From Heliocidaris erythrogramma (taxonomy: Eukaryota > Echinodermata > Echinoidea > Camarodonta > Echinometridae), in NCBI GenBank assembly GCA_025617745.1, contig CM046858.1, positions 28,534,534 to 28,598,533 on the forward strand: a stretch of DNA of 64,000 bases, written 5' to 3'. The position numbers and the translations under genes are program-made. This document shows positions 44,996-57,275 of this stretch, in pieces. The notes beneath the pieces are model-generated. The model was not told the origin of the DNA. It made no database searches and saw nothing but the letters and a program-made list of their open reading frames with translations. Each line of letters starts with the position of its first letter. Position 1 is the first letter of the stretch.

Positions 44996-45349
44996 CAGTG
45001 GCGTAACTAGCGTCAAGAGGGCCAAAACTTGAGAGGAAATGATGAGTGGAAACTGCTTGTTGGTAGATTCGTATTGTTTTGCCAGCCCTACAAAATCGCT
45101 CGGGTTGGGGGGTGGGTACCAGTAGGGATCCAGTATTCCTCCATAAGTCTCTGACAAGCAAAAAAACAAAACAAAACACACACAAAAAAAAGGTTATCAG
45201 TTCTAAAATAAGGGGGGGGGGGGGGGGGGGAGGTTGGCGCACAACGTACACATATATTTTTTTTTTTTTTTTTTTTTTGGGGGGGGGGTCACAAGTTGTC
45301 AGGGGGAGTCTGCCCCTTTGCCACCCCCCCACAATTTGGTACGCTAGTG
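44996..45349. mobile_element. hAT-type short element with poly(G) and poly(T) (354 bp)
   Basis: Left end CAGTGGCGTAACTAGCG, right end GGTACGCTAGTG inverted; gtgttggg duplicated exactly at 44988-44995 and 45350-45357 (8 bp). It contains CTCTGACAAGCAAAAA, a G run (45211-45230) and a T run followed by G (45258-45288). Confidence 0.8.
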
Positions 45350-45357
45350 GTGTTGGG

Positions 45358-46739
45358 TACAATTACATTGCATGGATACCACTTATTATTACTGCAATCC
45401 CGCACACAGGATAAATTATGGTCTTTTCAAAATTCTCGGGGGAAGGGTTTCAGCCCCCTCCCCTCGTCCCGGCCTTATACGCTTATAAATACAAACAAAA
45501 ATTGACCGTCTAAGGGAAGATGGAAGGATCCATTAAAAAAATAACATAAAATAAATTGAATTTATATTCTTTTAATTGATCCATCTATCCATCGCCCTTC
45601 CCCTTTAATTCGTTATCAGGAATAATAATTTTTTGATGTTTTTCATGCTTTCCCAATCATACGTGATAGGATATGGTAATAGAATCTTGATGTGCTATTT
45701 GCGAGCGAGCAAACAAATTGAGACTTTCATTCCATTACGATGTGTTACTTACCCATTCATATCATTAAAAGAAATTAATTTTTTGGCTACACTGACACTG
45801 AAACTGGAAGGGAATGTAATTGATAATAAACGGAATGATGATGAATCCTTCTTTATTCTCGAAATCGTAAACTTTCATTTTTGAAGTCATGGACCTATTT
45901 TTATTTTTTAGAATTCTGAAGCCTTCTTCTTTAAAAAAAAATAATAATGAACATTCGGAACTATGAGATCAAAAAGAAGACTTTGATAAATATCACATTC
46001 ACATCGACTTTATTCTAGTCGATTACATTTTCATATTGTTTGACCTCTTGCAGTTTTCATAAGTTTTATTTGATTGATTTGCGTGTTATTGTTTGTCTTG
46101 ATATTTTGTTTAATTTACCAATGTATTTAGAAGAAGGACAAGGGCGAATGCTAAACCAATTTAGTGTCTCACCTGCGTCACCGTATAGGCCTATACCTAT
46201 CACATTACACGTGATGGTAAGACTCATTGGTAAATACATACACACCTATCTCATTCGATTTAACAATTATCCTGAATTTCGTACAATAATATCATAATCA
46301 AACTCCCTTTGCCCGAGTGTATGTCCGCCGTGTTTACAGCTTCAGTAATAATTGGGCAGTGGGGCACGAAACTGGAATATCCAGATTTTAATTAAGATCA
46401 ACTCATCATTTCTATTCAAATTATATTTCCCCATCGCAACCTTCATTAGAACATCCCATGAGGAAGATAGGCCCTTTATACTGTAAGTTCAAGGGGTACA
46501 ATAATTGAGTCGAAAAAAAGAGATAAATAGATAGATTTCACGAAGTAGTGGAGAAGAAATTATATCTGTGCGGAAAATGACAGTTTGCAAATTGCAGAAG
46601 CAGCGCAATATGGGTCTATGGAACAAGCCATGCTTTCTTAATTGACCCCTATACTGTTTTCTTTGTTCGGATCATACCAGTGACTGTAAATCACACCCAA
46701 GTCCATTGAATTATGATCTCGACAATCTCTTTTCTACAT
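45358..46739. other. No recognisable gene
   Basis: AT-rich sequence. The 83- and 85-codon frames in it have no recognisable pattern. Confidence 0.4.
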
Positions 46740-46870
46740 CTGTGTATTATTGTTACGTTTTTGTTCTTAATTTTGATATGTATTTTGATATGTTCTTGCT
46801 CTTAATTCTGATAGTTATGTACAAATAAACAAAAATGTAAAATATGGAAAATTAAGAAACTTTGAAACTT
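46740..46870 (+). mobile_element. Possible LINE 3' trailer
   Basis: Repeated TTCTTAATTTTGATA words, then CAAATAAAC and a short tail AAACTTTGAAACTTTT like the tails of the LINEs ending at 1490 and 17982. No coding part. Confidence 0.35.
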
Positions 46871-47185
46871 TTAAGGGTAACTAACATTCTCTTTGGCAAA
46901 AGCCCTAGAATTAAAGGCAAACCTGTTTAAAAGTTTAGTTTAACATGTCTAATAATTACGACATTTGTTTCATACAAGCGTAAATAAGATTTCAGATATT
47001 ACTTTCCTTTTGACATTTTTTTTGGGATATTAACTTGGTTTATAATAAACAGCGCTTTTATTAGTTCTTTGGCCACTCCGTTCTTCTTCTTCTTCTACTT
47101 CTTCTCCTTCTTCTTCTTCTTCTTTTTCTTCTTTTCTCTTTCTATCTTTCTTTTTTCTTATTTGTTTGAAAATACCTTACACCTT
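46871..47185. other. No recognisable gene; TTC microsatellite
   Basis: Contains a (TTC)n-rich tract at about 47080-47160. Confidence 0.5.
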
Positions 47186-47686
47186 TCACCCTCCATATAC
47201 ATTATGAATGGTTTTAGAGCTTCTGGGAGAGTAGACAATAGCTATGTAAAGAATATAAAGATACTCGGGGAAGACTGGATGTTCAATATTCTGAAAATTG
47301 TCCCCCAAATATCTTAGAATGTGACATAATATCGAGCATTTTCTTTGAGTCTTTGGAAGTGTAAGCAGAAAAAGGTCAGGAAACAGAGGCTTCTTTGGAA
47401 GCGGAAGTAAGGAGACTGACACTGTCGAGCCATTCAAAAGTTTTGTCGACAATTTGTCCTTTTTTTTACCCTTGTCGACAATTTGGTAAGTCTTTTTTGT
47501 ATTCTCTCTTGCCTGTATATCTTCTGTATGCTTGTCTAAAAATGTTTCGTAATTGGTTGTTAGCAAACGAATGTTTTGGAGGGATTTTTTCGGCAATTTT
47601 GGTCCGACAAATGTTGTTGCTATGCCCTTCTTCATAGCAGACCAAAAACGGCGCGAGATGGATTGTGCCATATGGAGCATTAACAT
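47186..47686 (-). CDS. Unrecognised open frame of 166 codons, doubtful
   Basis: An uninterrupted frame, basic and Leu/Lys-rich (MKKGIATTFVG, YETFLDKHTEDIQARENT). Neither end shows splice signals that I trust and I recognise no domain. It could be a piece of an old mobile element or chance; it is longer than most chance frames in this AT-rich window. Confidence 0.2.
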   Translation of the reverse strand: MLMLHMAQSISRRFWSAMKKGIATTFVGPKLPKKSLQNIRLLTTNYETFLDKHTEDIQARENTKKTYQIVDKGKKKDKLSTKLLNGSTVSVSLLPLPKKPLFPDLFLLTLPKTQRKCSILCHILRYLGDNFQNIEHPVFPEYLYILYIAIVYSPRSSKTIHNVYGG

Positions 47687-48060
47687 CGTGTGCTGTAAAA
47701 TTTAGCATGATAAATGGGCAATGTCAGAGAAGATGTCGTGATTTGACATATAAGGCATGATTGTCCACGCCAGGAGACCCTCGCTTCATGGCTCTGAGGC
47801 GCTCAAACACTCTTAAGAATCGGACATGATTGTATTAGCTTCCGAAGTGGATAAATTTGTATAACGATGGCATTTATTTAGGTACTGCGCCAGTGCTTCA
47901 GTCGCACTCTATTAGCACGATCATGTGCGATCATGCGGGATAAATCGATCTGATTAGGTGATAGATTTGCCTGAACCGAGGTCTACTTTGTTATTCTGAT
48001 TTGGGGCACAAGACGTTGCGATCCTATACCCATGAACCTTTCCAATGTAGGTTACTAATT
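47687..48060. other. No recognisable feature
   Basis: Unique-looking sequence without supportable features. Confidence 0.4.
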
Positions 48061-48074
48061 TACTGATTTCGGTG

Positions 48075-48345
48075 ATGTATACGTTGGGGGTGGGAGGGGG
48101 TGGGCACGTGCCTTCCAATCAAAATTTTTAACAAAAATACAAAAAAAAAAAATAAGAACAAATATAGAGGAAGAGAAAAGGAGAGAAAATCAAATGAAAA
48201 TGGGGCAAATGACTCGACAAGAAGACGGCACCCTCCCGCACCCTCCCATAATTATTGATGTCCTTGTAGATTTGCATTATATTCATCAGTATGACCCGTA
48301 CGTGCCACCCACATAATGTCAATGCCCCTCATCCCACCCCTCCCC
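48075..48345. mobile_element. Decayed poly(G)-family short element
   Basis: Shows the family order: G-rich start with GGGCACGTGCC, purine-rich centre, GGCACCCTCCCGCACC, then AATGTCAATGCCCCTC and C-rich end. The terminal inverted bases are not recoverable. Confidence 0.4.
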
Positions 48346-50554
48346 ATAAAAAAGCAGATAGCCTGTTTCATCTTCCTATTGTTCTCTTACACGCATTTTC
48401 TCTTTTTAATAACAAAAGAGATAAATTCCCATCTTGACTACTTTAACATCTACGGTAGATCTCTTCTTGCCATCGTGTATATTGTATGGTAAATTGACCA
48501 TCAAATTGACCATCGTCCATTCAGGATAATAGATGCAACATTTACCCATATACAGTGATGGTGATCAGCGATTTAAAATGATTTTATCCCGCATTTTAAC
48601 CTGTGAGGCTGTGATAGATATGAGGAAAATTCAATATACATGGCCAATGATAACGAGAATGGTAAAATATACTGTTGGTAAAATACAAAGGTCGACACGA
48701 TTGTTGTTCTACAAAAATATAGTTCCTATATTTGGTTCAACATTGAGATTTTCATGATTTAACGAAGTTACATTTATTCCAAAGGGAATCGAGAGAGGAC
48801 AGATATGACAGAAGAGAAAGTAAAAGGGGAAAATAGATAATGGAAGAGAGATGACAAAAGAGAGTGATGCAGAAAATGCTACCGTTAGCATTCATGTTGA
48901 AGACGGATGAAGATGTGAGCATGGCGGAGGAGGGGGGGGGGGGGGGGGGGGGGTCTACAAAATGTTATAAAATAAGGTGAAAGGAGAAGAGATGCTGGGG
49001 ATAAGTGGTTAATTAATGGAAAGAGTGAGTAATGCATTTGGTTAAAGTCTATATATTCCCTAGATAGATGAGATCGGAAGGAATTGTGCTTATTGCAAAG
49101 CCTAGGAATAATGCAGTTGAAACCCATTAAAAATGTACTTTGGATACAACTGAATCTACTTGTAATGCCCAGTGACTTTTTATGATCTCATTTATGATAT
49201 CACTCACTCTAGAGGAAAGCATCTTATGTAATGCCTTCACATGCGATATCATAAAGTGTTTGCAATTTCTGAAAAGACTTGTGGACAGCGGCGTAATGGG
49301 CCGAACATTTTGAAGGGGCTGAGCCAGTAAGAATAGATGTATTTTCTATAGCGCAAGGAATCCTGTATTTTGCTGTACCTTGAAAATGTTGCACTAATCC
49401 AACACCCTTGCTAAATTAAACATTCGAAAATAAAATTTTAAGTTTCAATACTGTGCATTTCAGACCACTTTTATACACACAAGTAATGATGAAAGTATGA
49501 GCTTATTGATATCTACCATGTTCTTTTTTCTCTTATGGGGATAGGCAGCATATTCAAAAGTCACCGTGAATATTTTACGACCTTCAATTTCTGGGGACGA
49601 TTACTCTCTGTCTATGTAATATCTGTCCAAATAGTTTCATTTGCCTCCTTTCAAATTCGGGGTACGGGGGGGGGGGGGGGTGCTTATGAAGGGATTCCCA
49701 TTGATGTGTATACGTATTACTCAATTTGACCATTAAAGGCCTGAACCCACGTACCCTGGCAACCATGGCAACAATAACTACGATTGTACAATATGATCGC
49801 TAAGAGATTCAAATTCACCCTCAGGCAAAATCAAATTCCTTGTGCACCACTTTTGAAAGTGTGCGAACATTATCATTAACGAAATCCGAACATGATTTCT
49901 AGAGGCAATACAATTAGGTATTGGAATCGCACAGGCGTTATTTCTTGAAAGTCTTTGTGACCCCTTTATAAAATACGATAAATACAAAAGTTGAATAGAA
50001 ATCAATCTAAGGGCTTTTTAAATTTAGCCTAATTCATCACCTTTTGAGATGTGTGAACATTAGCATGACATTATCATCTTATCTGAACATAATTTCTATG
50101 TGTGCACTTGAAGCATACCTATTCAATTGATTAAAATTATTATAACATTTCCTGCAGCTCTCCTGCTTCTCTTTCCCACCTTTTCCTAAGTGCGTTGTGA
50201 TGTTTTACAAAGGTATAATGCACTTATAAGAACTGTTCTGTTATCATTATTATTATTCATTATCTTTTTGAAAGTCTTTGCGATCCTTTTGTAATTATCG
50301 CTATGGGTACATTAAAAAAAAAAATGATTTTGCTGCTTGCATGTGACGCAGATTATACATCCAAAATGCTTGGAAAATCAAGATAACTATTTAAAAATAT
50401 CTACAAGTGTAAGAAAAGTCCATTTGAACGAAACCTGGGTAGTTTCCCCCGATGGCGTTCACGTAACCCACTCAGAAAATGATGGGTTCTTTATGTCTTT
50501 CAGACTTGATACCATGGCGCTTCACAAAAAACAAAAGAAATGCAAAAAGGCAAC

Positions 50555-50587
<33 letters not shown>

Positions 50588-51922
50588 GAAAGGAAAGGGT
50601 TTCGGCGGAATAAACGATCTTTTCGGCTGCATCTCTCCATTGTGTCTATCTGAAGGATTATGACATAGATAATATTAATATGAACAATAAGCCAGTTCGT
50701 AATTAGGTCATGGTAGAAATGGCCCTGGCAAGACCCCAATTTGTACACGCACGCGCATTGTTTTGGTGGACGCACTACTTGTTTAACATGTAAAATCATA
50801 TACTGGTGCGCGAATCGTGGTGTGTGAAAGCGTATAAAGGTCAATTTTATTCGGTACAAATGACCTTTATCTGCACATGCGCAAATTGATTTGATTTGAT
50901 TTGATTTGATTTGAATTATTGGTTTCTATTTATAATACATTAATAATTAAGAACAGTGCGATGAACATGTGAAGTTCTAGTGCACTCTCTTTTAAATTGG
51001 ACAGTTTGAAATTATAACAAAACTCGATGAAATATGATTTTTAATGGAAATATGTTAGTGGTTGAGAATTCAAAAAATAAGTTTGGAAATCAAAGAAGAA
51101 TTTTGTGACACCTTCGATAGAATGTCAATCCTATTTTCAAATTAGTTGGTTACCGTCATAATGCACCCAAATATTGCAGAATTTTTGAATGCGATTAATT
51201 ATTTATAAAACCACTTCTCTTTTGTTAAATGAGGTGACAAGCAAATACACTTTCAATTTCATACTTTCTCACGACCAACATAGAAATAGATGCATGATTT
51301 ATAATTTATGCAACAGCACCGAAAACAACGAACACAATTCAGGTTTTAATACTATACATTCAACAGTCCGTATCTCGCATTTTCTTTGGTTGCTAGATTA
51401 GCCTGTCTGTTATAAAATGAGCACTGTATTATATCATAACCTTGGCACGAGCAAGTGTGCCATTTTCAAATTCAAATAATGTCCCGTAAAAGAGGTAGCT
51501 CTTTCAAAGGAGAAAATAGAATGAAAATGGAGATCTTGATTGGGAACCGCAAAAATACAATTATGCAAAAAGCATCACAAAAAAATGCTTCATTTCCGTT
51601 CTTGCTAATGTATTCAAATTGGCTACATTCAGCGCTCATGCTTTGTGAGAATCTGAAATTGGCTTCACGCCATTGCTCTTTTTCAGATGGCATTCTTTGT
51701 GATTTCCCGATATTTTTCACCCTTTTTTCCACAGGAGCGTTCTTCGTTTTAATGGCGAAAATTACTTTTTATTGACTTATGTTCAACTCAAGAGACCCTA
51801 CAAAATTAAGAGACTTTCACCATATATCTCATTATATATACAGCTCAATATCTTTATTGAGGTCCTGAAAGCTCTTTTCAATTCAATAAATTCCACATCA
51901 TTATGTGACCTCCACTTTGTAC
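48346..51922. other. No recognisable gene; two poly(G) tracts and a TTGAT repeat
   Basis: About 3.6 kb of AT-rich sequence with long G runs at 48931-48952 and 49666-49680, an AAAAG tract at 50555-50595 and (TTGAT)n at 50887-50913. Open frames of 100-119 codons here are Lys- or Phe-rich shadows of these repeats. Confidence 0.4.
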
Positions 51923-52115
51923 AGGGTCCGCTCCATAGTCATAAGGACCGCTATTCATAATGACAGCTAAAATGAATGAATAGCGGTCTTTATGAATAAT
52001 GCTCCTTATGAATTTATGAATAGTGTTCCCCTTTCCGTTTTATGAATAGCGGACCTTCAGGTATAGGAACTTACACGTTATGAATAGCGTTCATTATGAC
52101 TAGCGAGGTTACCCC
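51923..52115. mobile_element. Foldback short element made of TATGAATAGCG words (193 bp)
   Basis: The left arm (AGGGTCCGCT, then GTCATAAGGACCGCTATTCA) is mirrored on the right (TATGAATAGCG, TTCATTATGACTAGCGAGG). About seven copies of TATGAATAGCG-like words fill it. Flanks ctttgtac (51915-51922) and ctttgtat (52116-52123) match at 7 of 8 bases. Non-coding. Confidence 0.65.
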
Positions 52116-52123
52116 CTTTGTAT

Positions 52124-53954
52124 CACATATCTACAGGACAGTATCATTAATTTGTCCCATGAATCAAGTTACAAATTGACATTTCGTACGAAATGCATGT
52201 GTCAGTGAGGTTTGGATAAATAGACGTTATCGTCGTCGTCATCATCACCTGTCAATCTTACCTCGTTTTACACCTCTTTCTTGCTACTTCTATCCTGCCC
52301 TAGTATAAATAGTCGTGACCACTACATCCGTGTCCCCGAATGATAAATTGGATATAACATCCCCGCTCCTTTTAATTGCCAGTTAAATATAAAATGTGTT
52401 GATAAAACAAGAACGGCAGTATTTTGATACACTCACATGTCAAGTGTCACGATACACGATATTTTGATGTGCTTAAAAGTTTTTTAAAGAAAATATTTAT
52501 TAAAATTTAGCTCAATACCAGCGTAATTATATACAGCGTATTTACACTATTACATGTAGACATCAATAGAGGACCGAAAGTTTCCAACTTTTGGACACTT
52601 CAACCCTTCAGTATCAAAATACATTGCTTCTGTAATGGGCAGTTTCTACTTTCAGTTTTGATAGCAGTGAGGGTCTCCTGAAGGCCTAGCCAATATTCAC
52701 TAAAAAATCCTGAGATCACTTTTTTCGAAAATTATTTTATAAAAACATAATTACCTTTAAACGATACTACTCCATAGGCCATTAAGGCGTAAGCGGTCGC
52801 AGATTTCCACGTTTGTTTAGCTGTGCAGGCATACAGAGTTGCAGTTTACAACAATGTAGACATTATGAAAGAATTACATTTCACAGTTTTACGTTCCACA
52901 AGCATAAAAACGTCCTTTATAATCTGTCGAACATGGTTGGTCCAGTGATTTCACATAAGTTAATCCGTACGAGAAATGACGAGAGTTGCTTCGCTGCGAG
53001 TTTAAATCCCGGGTTTAAATACGTATAGTATGGTAACACGCTCAAACTTAATAAAATTGAGTCGTCGGAATAGTATGTGCGTGTTGTCACCGCGAAAGTA
53101 GGAATCGAGCCCAAAATGTGTTATTATTCATAGAGATGATTTTCGCGTCGCTGGAACCAAATTAAAAAATTGCTCTTCTTCTTGTCAGTTATATTATATG
53201 GCTGAAATCTGGAGTGCATGGAGCTAGATGTTTTGCAATTCAATCATGTTTGGGTCGAGGTTGCTACCAGTACGAATTCTCAGAGATGAACAAATAAAAC
53301 TTTGCTTCCTTTCTTGTTGTTCCATTCAAATTCGATTTACTATAGCAATCAAACGTATTGCCAGTAATCAGAATTACATCTGTGTGAGGTACTTGCATTT
53401 GTGCCCTACAATCAAATCAAAATACGTTTTCAATCAATTCTACATCTGAATCATTTCATAAGCAACACGAAATTACGATTTCTTTTTTTTTTCGAATCGA
53501 AAAGGGCATCCGCTAGTTTTACCTAACTTCAATGGCTGTCGCTATCGTAGTGGCCAATTGCAATATAATTTATTACTTGTTGACATGTTCAGCTAAATTC
53601 AGAGCTTGTTTATTATTGACATGACGACCACATGCGAGCCGATGAACGAAACCTATGAAGTGTACGTCTATATAGTGTGTGGATCACAGTACAACCGAGC
53701 ATAGTGATATTTTGGCGCGAACGCCAAAGTGAACAAATCCCAAATTGGGCGGCCAAAGCGTGAAGTTGGCACATCACGTGCGACGGTGCGAGTATTGGTG
53801 ATGTGAGAGAGAATTAAGAGATGTCAAGAAGATACACGGACTTGAGATTGATGGGTGAAGAGGCAATTGTTATTTCAAGTTTGAAATCGGGGAAGAATTG
53901 ATGCAACAAATGAAGATTTGGTACTCATTTAAAAAGATTTTAAGCATGCATTGA
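52124..53954. other. No recognisable gene
   Basis: AT-rich sequence without a supportable gene or bounded element. Confidence 0.4.
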
Positions 53955-54205
53955 AACATAAAGAGACAGAAAGAGAGAGAACGATAATGATATAAAATGG
54001 AGAGAGAGAGAGAATAAGAGAGGGGGTTGAGTGAGAGAGTGGGAGAGAGACTCAGAGAGACAGAGAAAGAAGAGAAGAAGATTGATAGAGAGGTAATTAT
54101 GCAGAAGAGAGCGACAGCGACATGGGATATATAGAGAGAGAAAGAGTGAGTAAGATATAAAAAAATAGACGGGAAAGAGAGAGAGAGAGAGAGAGTGGAA
54201 AAGAA
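53955..54205. repeat. (GA)n purine tract
   Basis: About 250 bp of interrupted GA repeats; the Ser/Leu/Phe-rich frame on the minus strand is a by-product. Confidence 0.85.
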
Positions 54206-54376
54206 AAAAAGGTAATGATAATGGATTTAGGTTTTCGTTATCACTATATAAAATTAACATTACATAATAATGTAATAATATATAATATTATTCTCCAACT
54301 AGCGTGATTAATAAAATCGTTAAACACTGTTAAATGTACAAAGACCACTGCGCGTCGCTCCACATTCCACAGACAG

Positions 54377-54611
54377 CATTAGTGGATCCAAGGGGGGGGG
54401 GGGCACTTCCGGCCCGTGCCCCCCCCCCTTTTTGGAAGAGAAGTATGCATTTTGACCATAGACGATCCCCCATGTTCTCGATTGTGCCCCCCCCTTTTAG
54501 AATGAAGAAGACTTTTGGAGAAGCTGGCGAGACCAAAAAAAATACGGGTCTACCTTTTGACAAACTTTCATTTTTGTGCCCCTCTTTTACTCAATCCTGG
54601 ATCCGCCCCTG
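54377..54611. mobile_element. hAT-type short element with poly(G) (235 bp)
   Basis: Left end CATTAGTGGATCC, right end CCTGGATCCGCCCCTG; acagacag duplicated exactly at 54369-54376 and 54612-54619 (8 bp). It is a relative of 14799-15055 in the opposite sense (shared AGTATGCATTTTGACCATA word). G run at 54391-54402 and C runs at 54418-54428 and 54487-54495. Confidence 0.8.
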
Positions 54612-54619
54612 ACAGACAG

Positions 54620-55562
54620 GCTAAAGTAATGATAATTATCGAATTAATTCAAGTAATAATAATCATAATGGATGCGTCAGCCTCAGTCGCTCATACATAA
54701 ACTTATTAACTATTCATTGAACCCAATCAATTTTCAGGTCAATTTGTTATATTCTAATTACCTGTATAGATTGGAGTACACAAGTTCTCTCGGACATCGG
54801 AAAAAAATAATAAAATTTTTTGCTTTTGCTTCTAATGAAAAGTTCAGAGGGGGAGGAGGGGGCACAAAATTGATGTATGTCCAAAAATTCCATTATTATT
54901 ATAGGGGGTGGGGGGGGGGGGACATCAATTCATCTTCCTGACTCGATATAAAGTTATTTAAATATATGACACTAAAACACAATACAAGAAAGTTTTTCAT
55001 AGTGCTCGTTATTTTATTTCCTTCGTTTATTTTTTTTAATGCTACGGTTCCCTTTATTTCCTGTTTATATTGTTTGATTTTAACTTTCTGTTCCTTCTTG
55101 TAATTCACCCTGATGAATTTTTTGATCTTCACCATCAATTTATGGTTTTAAAATATTTCCTGGAGTTGGTGAGAGGGGGGGGGGGGGGGGCTTGAGTCGC
55201 CACAGCTTTTTATATTGCTCAACGTTTTGATGATTAGCATTTTTACTACAAACGGAGTCAAGCATATTGCACCTTCAAAGAAGTGACCGTAAAAACAAGA
55301 TATTATTATCTCCTTATCAGACTGTTAAGAATGATGCGATGGACTGGACATGATGGGGCTGTCGGGTTACAAGTGTCATTTATGAAATGGACTATGACTG
55401 CTGGGGTCACACTTTCACACAAAGCATAGATGTCAGGACAACTTTAAGGGTCATTTTTTGTGATACGGGAAATAATGTGGCTACTGTCAAGTAGCACGTC
55501 GTGTAGTTATGGCATAATATCTACATACAGTGTGTGTGTATGTGTCTGTGTGGGCGTGTTTA
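54620..55562. other. No recognisable gene; two poly(G) tracts
   Basis: G runs at 54906-54920 and 55176-55189; otherwise AT-rich and featureless. Confidence 0.4.
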
Positions 55563-55746
55563 GCCGTATGTCCGAGGACATTTTCGGACGGAGAACAAAA
55601 AAAAAATCATGAGAACAATGGTCCTCGGAAGCCGGACAATAGTCCTCGAACGTCGAACAATGAATTTGTGCCTTATTCCGTCGACTGTCCGAGGACGGAG
55701 GAACAATAGAGGAACAATACTTGTCCTCGGAAATAAAGCAATACAA
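55563..55746. repeat. Word array of GTCCTCGGA / TCCGAGGAC
   Basis: A 180-bp block in which TCCGAGGAC and GTCCTCGGAA recur in both senses together with GAACAAT words. Much more structured than its flanks; the start and end are loosely inverted. Probably another small foldback-type element. TG repeats and a G run (55777-55790) follow. Confidence 0.65.
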
Positions 55747-56052
55747 GACTGTGTGTGTGTGTGTTTGTGTGTTTGTGCGGGGGGGGGGGGGACCTATTGT
55801 TATACCCCCCCCCCCCCATAAAAAAAATCCCACATAATTCCCCCTATATCTACGTGACTGTGGCGGGGTCTACATGGGGCTTATTGCAAAATAGACCAAG
55901 ATTTAAACAAAATATTAATCATTTCATCCCTTAAAATGTAACACTTACTAACAGGAGCTCCCCGTGAGCGATATTACGTCCTACTGTCTTAATAGACCTG
56001 TTTACTAATTTACTGCACTTTATGCATGTTTCTCTCCAGAATCCTTAGTTAC

Positions 56053-57182
56053 TGTTGGCGATGTTTAAAAATTATATAGGTGGGAAAAGAAATTTGTTAT
56101 CTTGTTTAAATTTCAGAAATCAATCAGAAATCAATCAAACAATCAAATGAACATCAATTCCACACGGCAATCAGCATCCCAACATTTTAATGGAACAAAA
56201 GGCTACGTGATCTACAAGATAAATAAATAAAATACGCAGAAAACAGAATAGTTAAGGTTCAATGGTTTTGATGTATATTATTGCATATCTTGACTATTTA
56301 CACATTTGATCAAACATATTTTATTCAAATAAAATTCAATGTCTAACTGATCAATGTATTGAAAACAAATTATCGGTATAAAGACTTATATTGGTTGACT
56401 CAAATTATATTGTATCGAAATGAAGGCAGTGAATAATACATAAAGAATTATCTTTAATACAGAATCATGGAAAGTTGACGAGTGTTGAACGTAGTTGAAA
56501 AACGAAGACTGTCGAAGAAAACGAAGATTGTGGCGAAGAGTTGACTGGTGAAAACGGTGAATTATGGGTGTCTGGTGTGAGATCTGGGGTGATGACCCTT
56601 GTCAGTTTGTGTAGTGACACTGGTGGTAGAAATGACCCTTGTTCGGATGTCACTTGGACCCGATATATATCAGGAAAATGACCCGTGCTTTAGAGGTTTA
56701 CCAAAAACCAGGACAGCTAGGAGAAGGTAATTAGCCGGTTTGGCTCTCCAGCTCGGGTAAACGAAGGTTCAAAACCACGTACAAAATAATGCTGCTGTAA
56801 CTTTTGGAGCAAAATCTGCGTCCTGCAGCGATCAAGGTTGGATGTGATCTGGTGACTTCTCAAAATACGAAATGAAATCTCCGACACCACCCAAAAATGG
56901 TTAATTCTGATTGGTTACTTTACGTTACCAAGAATAACAAAATTTACATAACAGTAATCAATTACAAGAGTGCACATGAATGGATATGCACCTTTAGAAA
57001 TAATGTCTTTAAAATGCTGTCTTTAGAATTAAGTACTTTGGATTTTTTTCTTTTTTAAAACACAGGTGGTGGACGTTGCTTTGTATCCAAATCAAATAAA
57101 TAATGTTCACACGACATTATATGTCTTAAGTTGTGTTTATATAGTGCATTAAATCGTATTAAATACTTGTTTGGACACTACA
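56053..57182 (-). repeat. 3' LTR of the Ty3/Gypsy element (1130 bp)
   Basis: Bounded by TG and CA and repeated at an offset of exactly 5500 bases (61553-62682). It contains a TATA-like stretch near 56663. Short open frames in it are not genes. Confidence 0.95.
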
Positions 57183-57199
57183 TTAAATCCCCCCCTAGT
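57183..57199 (-). other. Polypurine tract of the LTR element
   Basis: On the minus strand TACTAGGGGGGGATTTAA directly precedes the 3' LTR; this is the usual place for plus-strand priming in LTR elements. Confidence 0.75.
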
Positions 57200-57275
57200 A
57201 AGTAAGTCATGAAATGTCTTGCTTACGACTTTTGACATAAGGTGAGAAAAACAATATAAATTATACATATTTTCA

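Noticed and set aside
54159-54230. Promoter-like purine tract near 54.2 kb
   Set aside because: Simple GA repeat with no adjacent gene.
56465-56653. 62-codon frame present twice (also at 61965-62153)
   Set aside because: Lies within the two LTRs; the duplication is that of the LTR itself.
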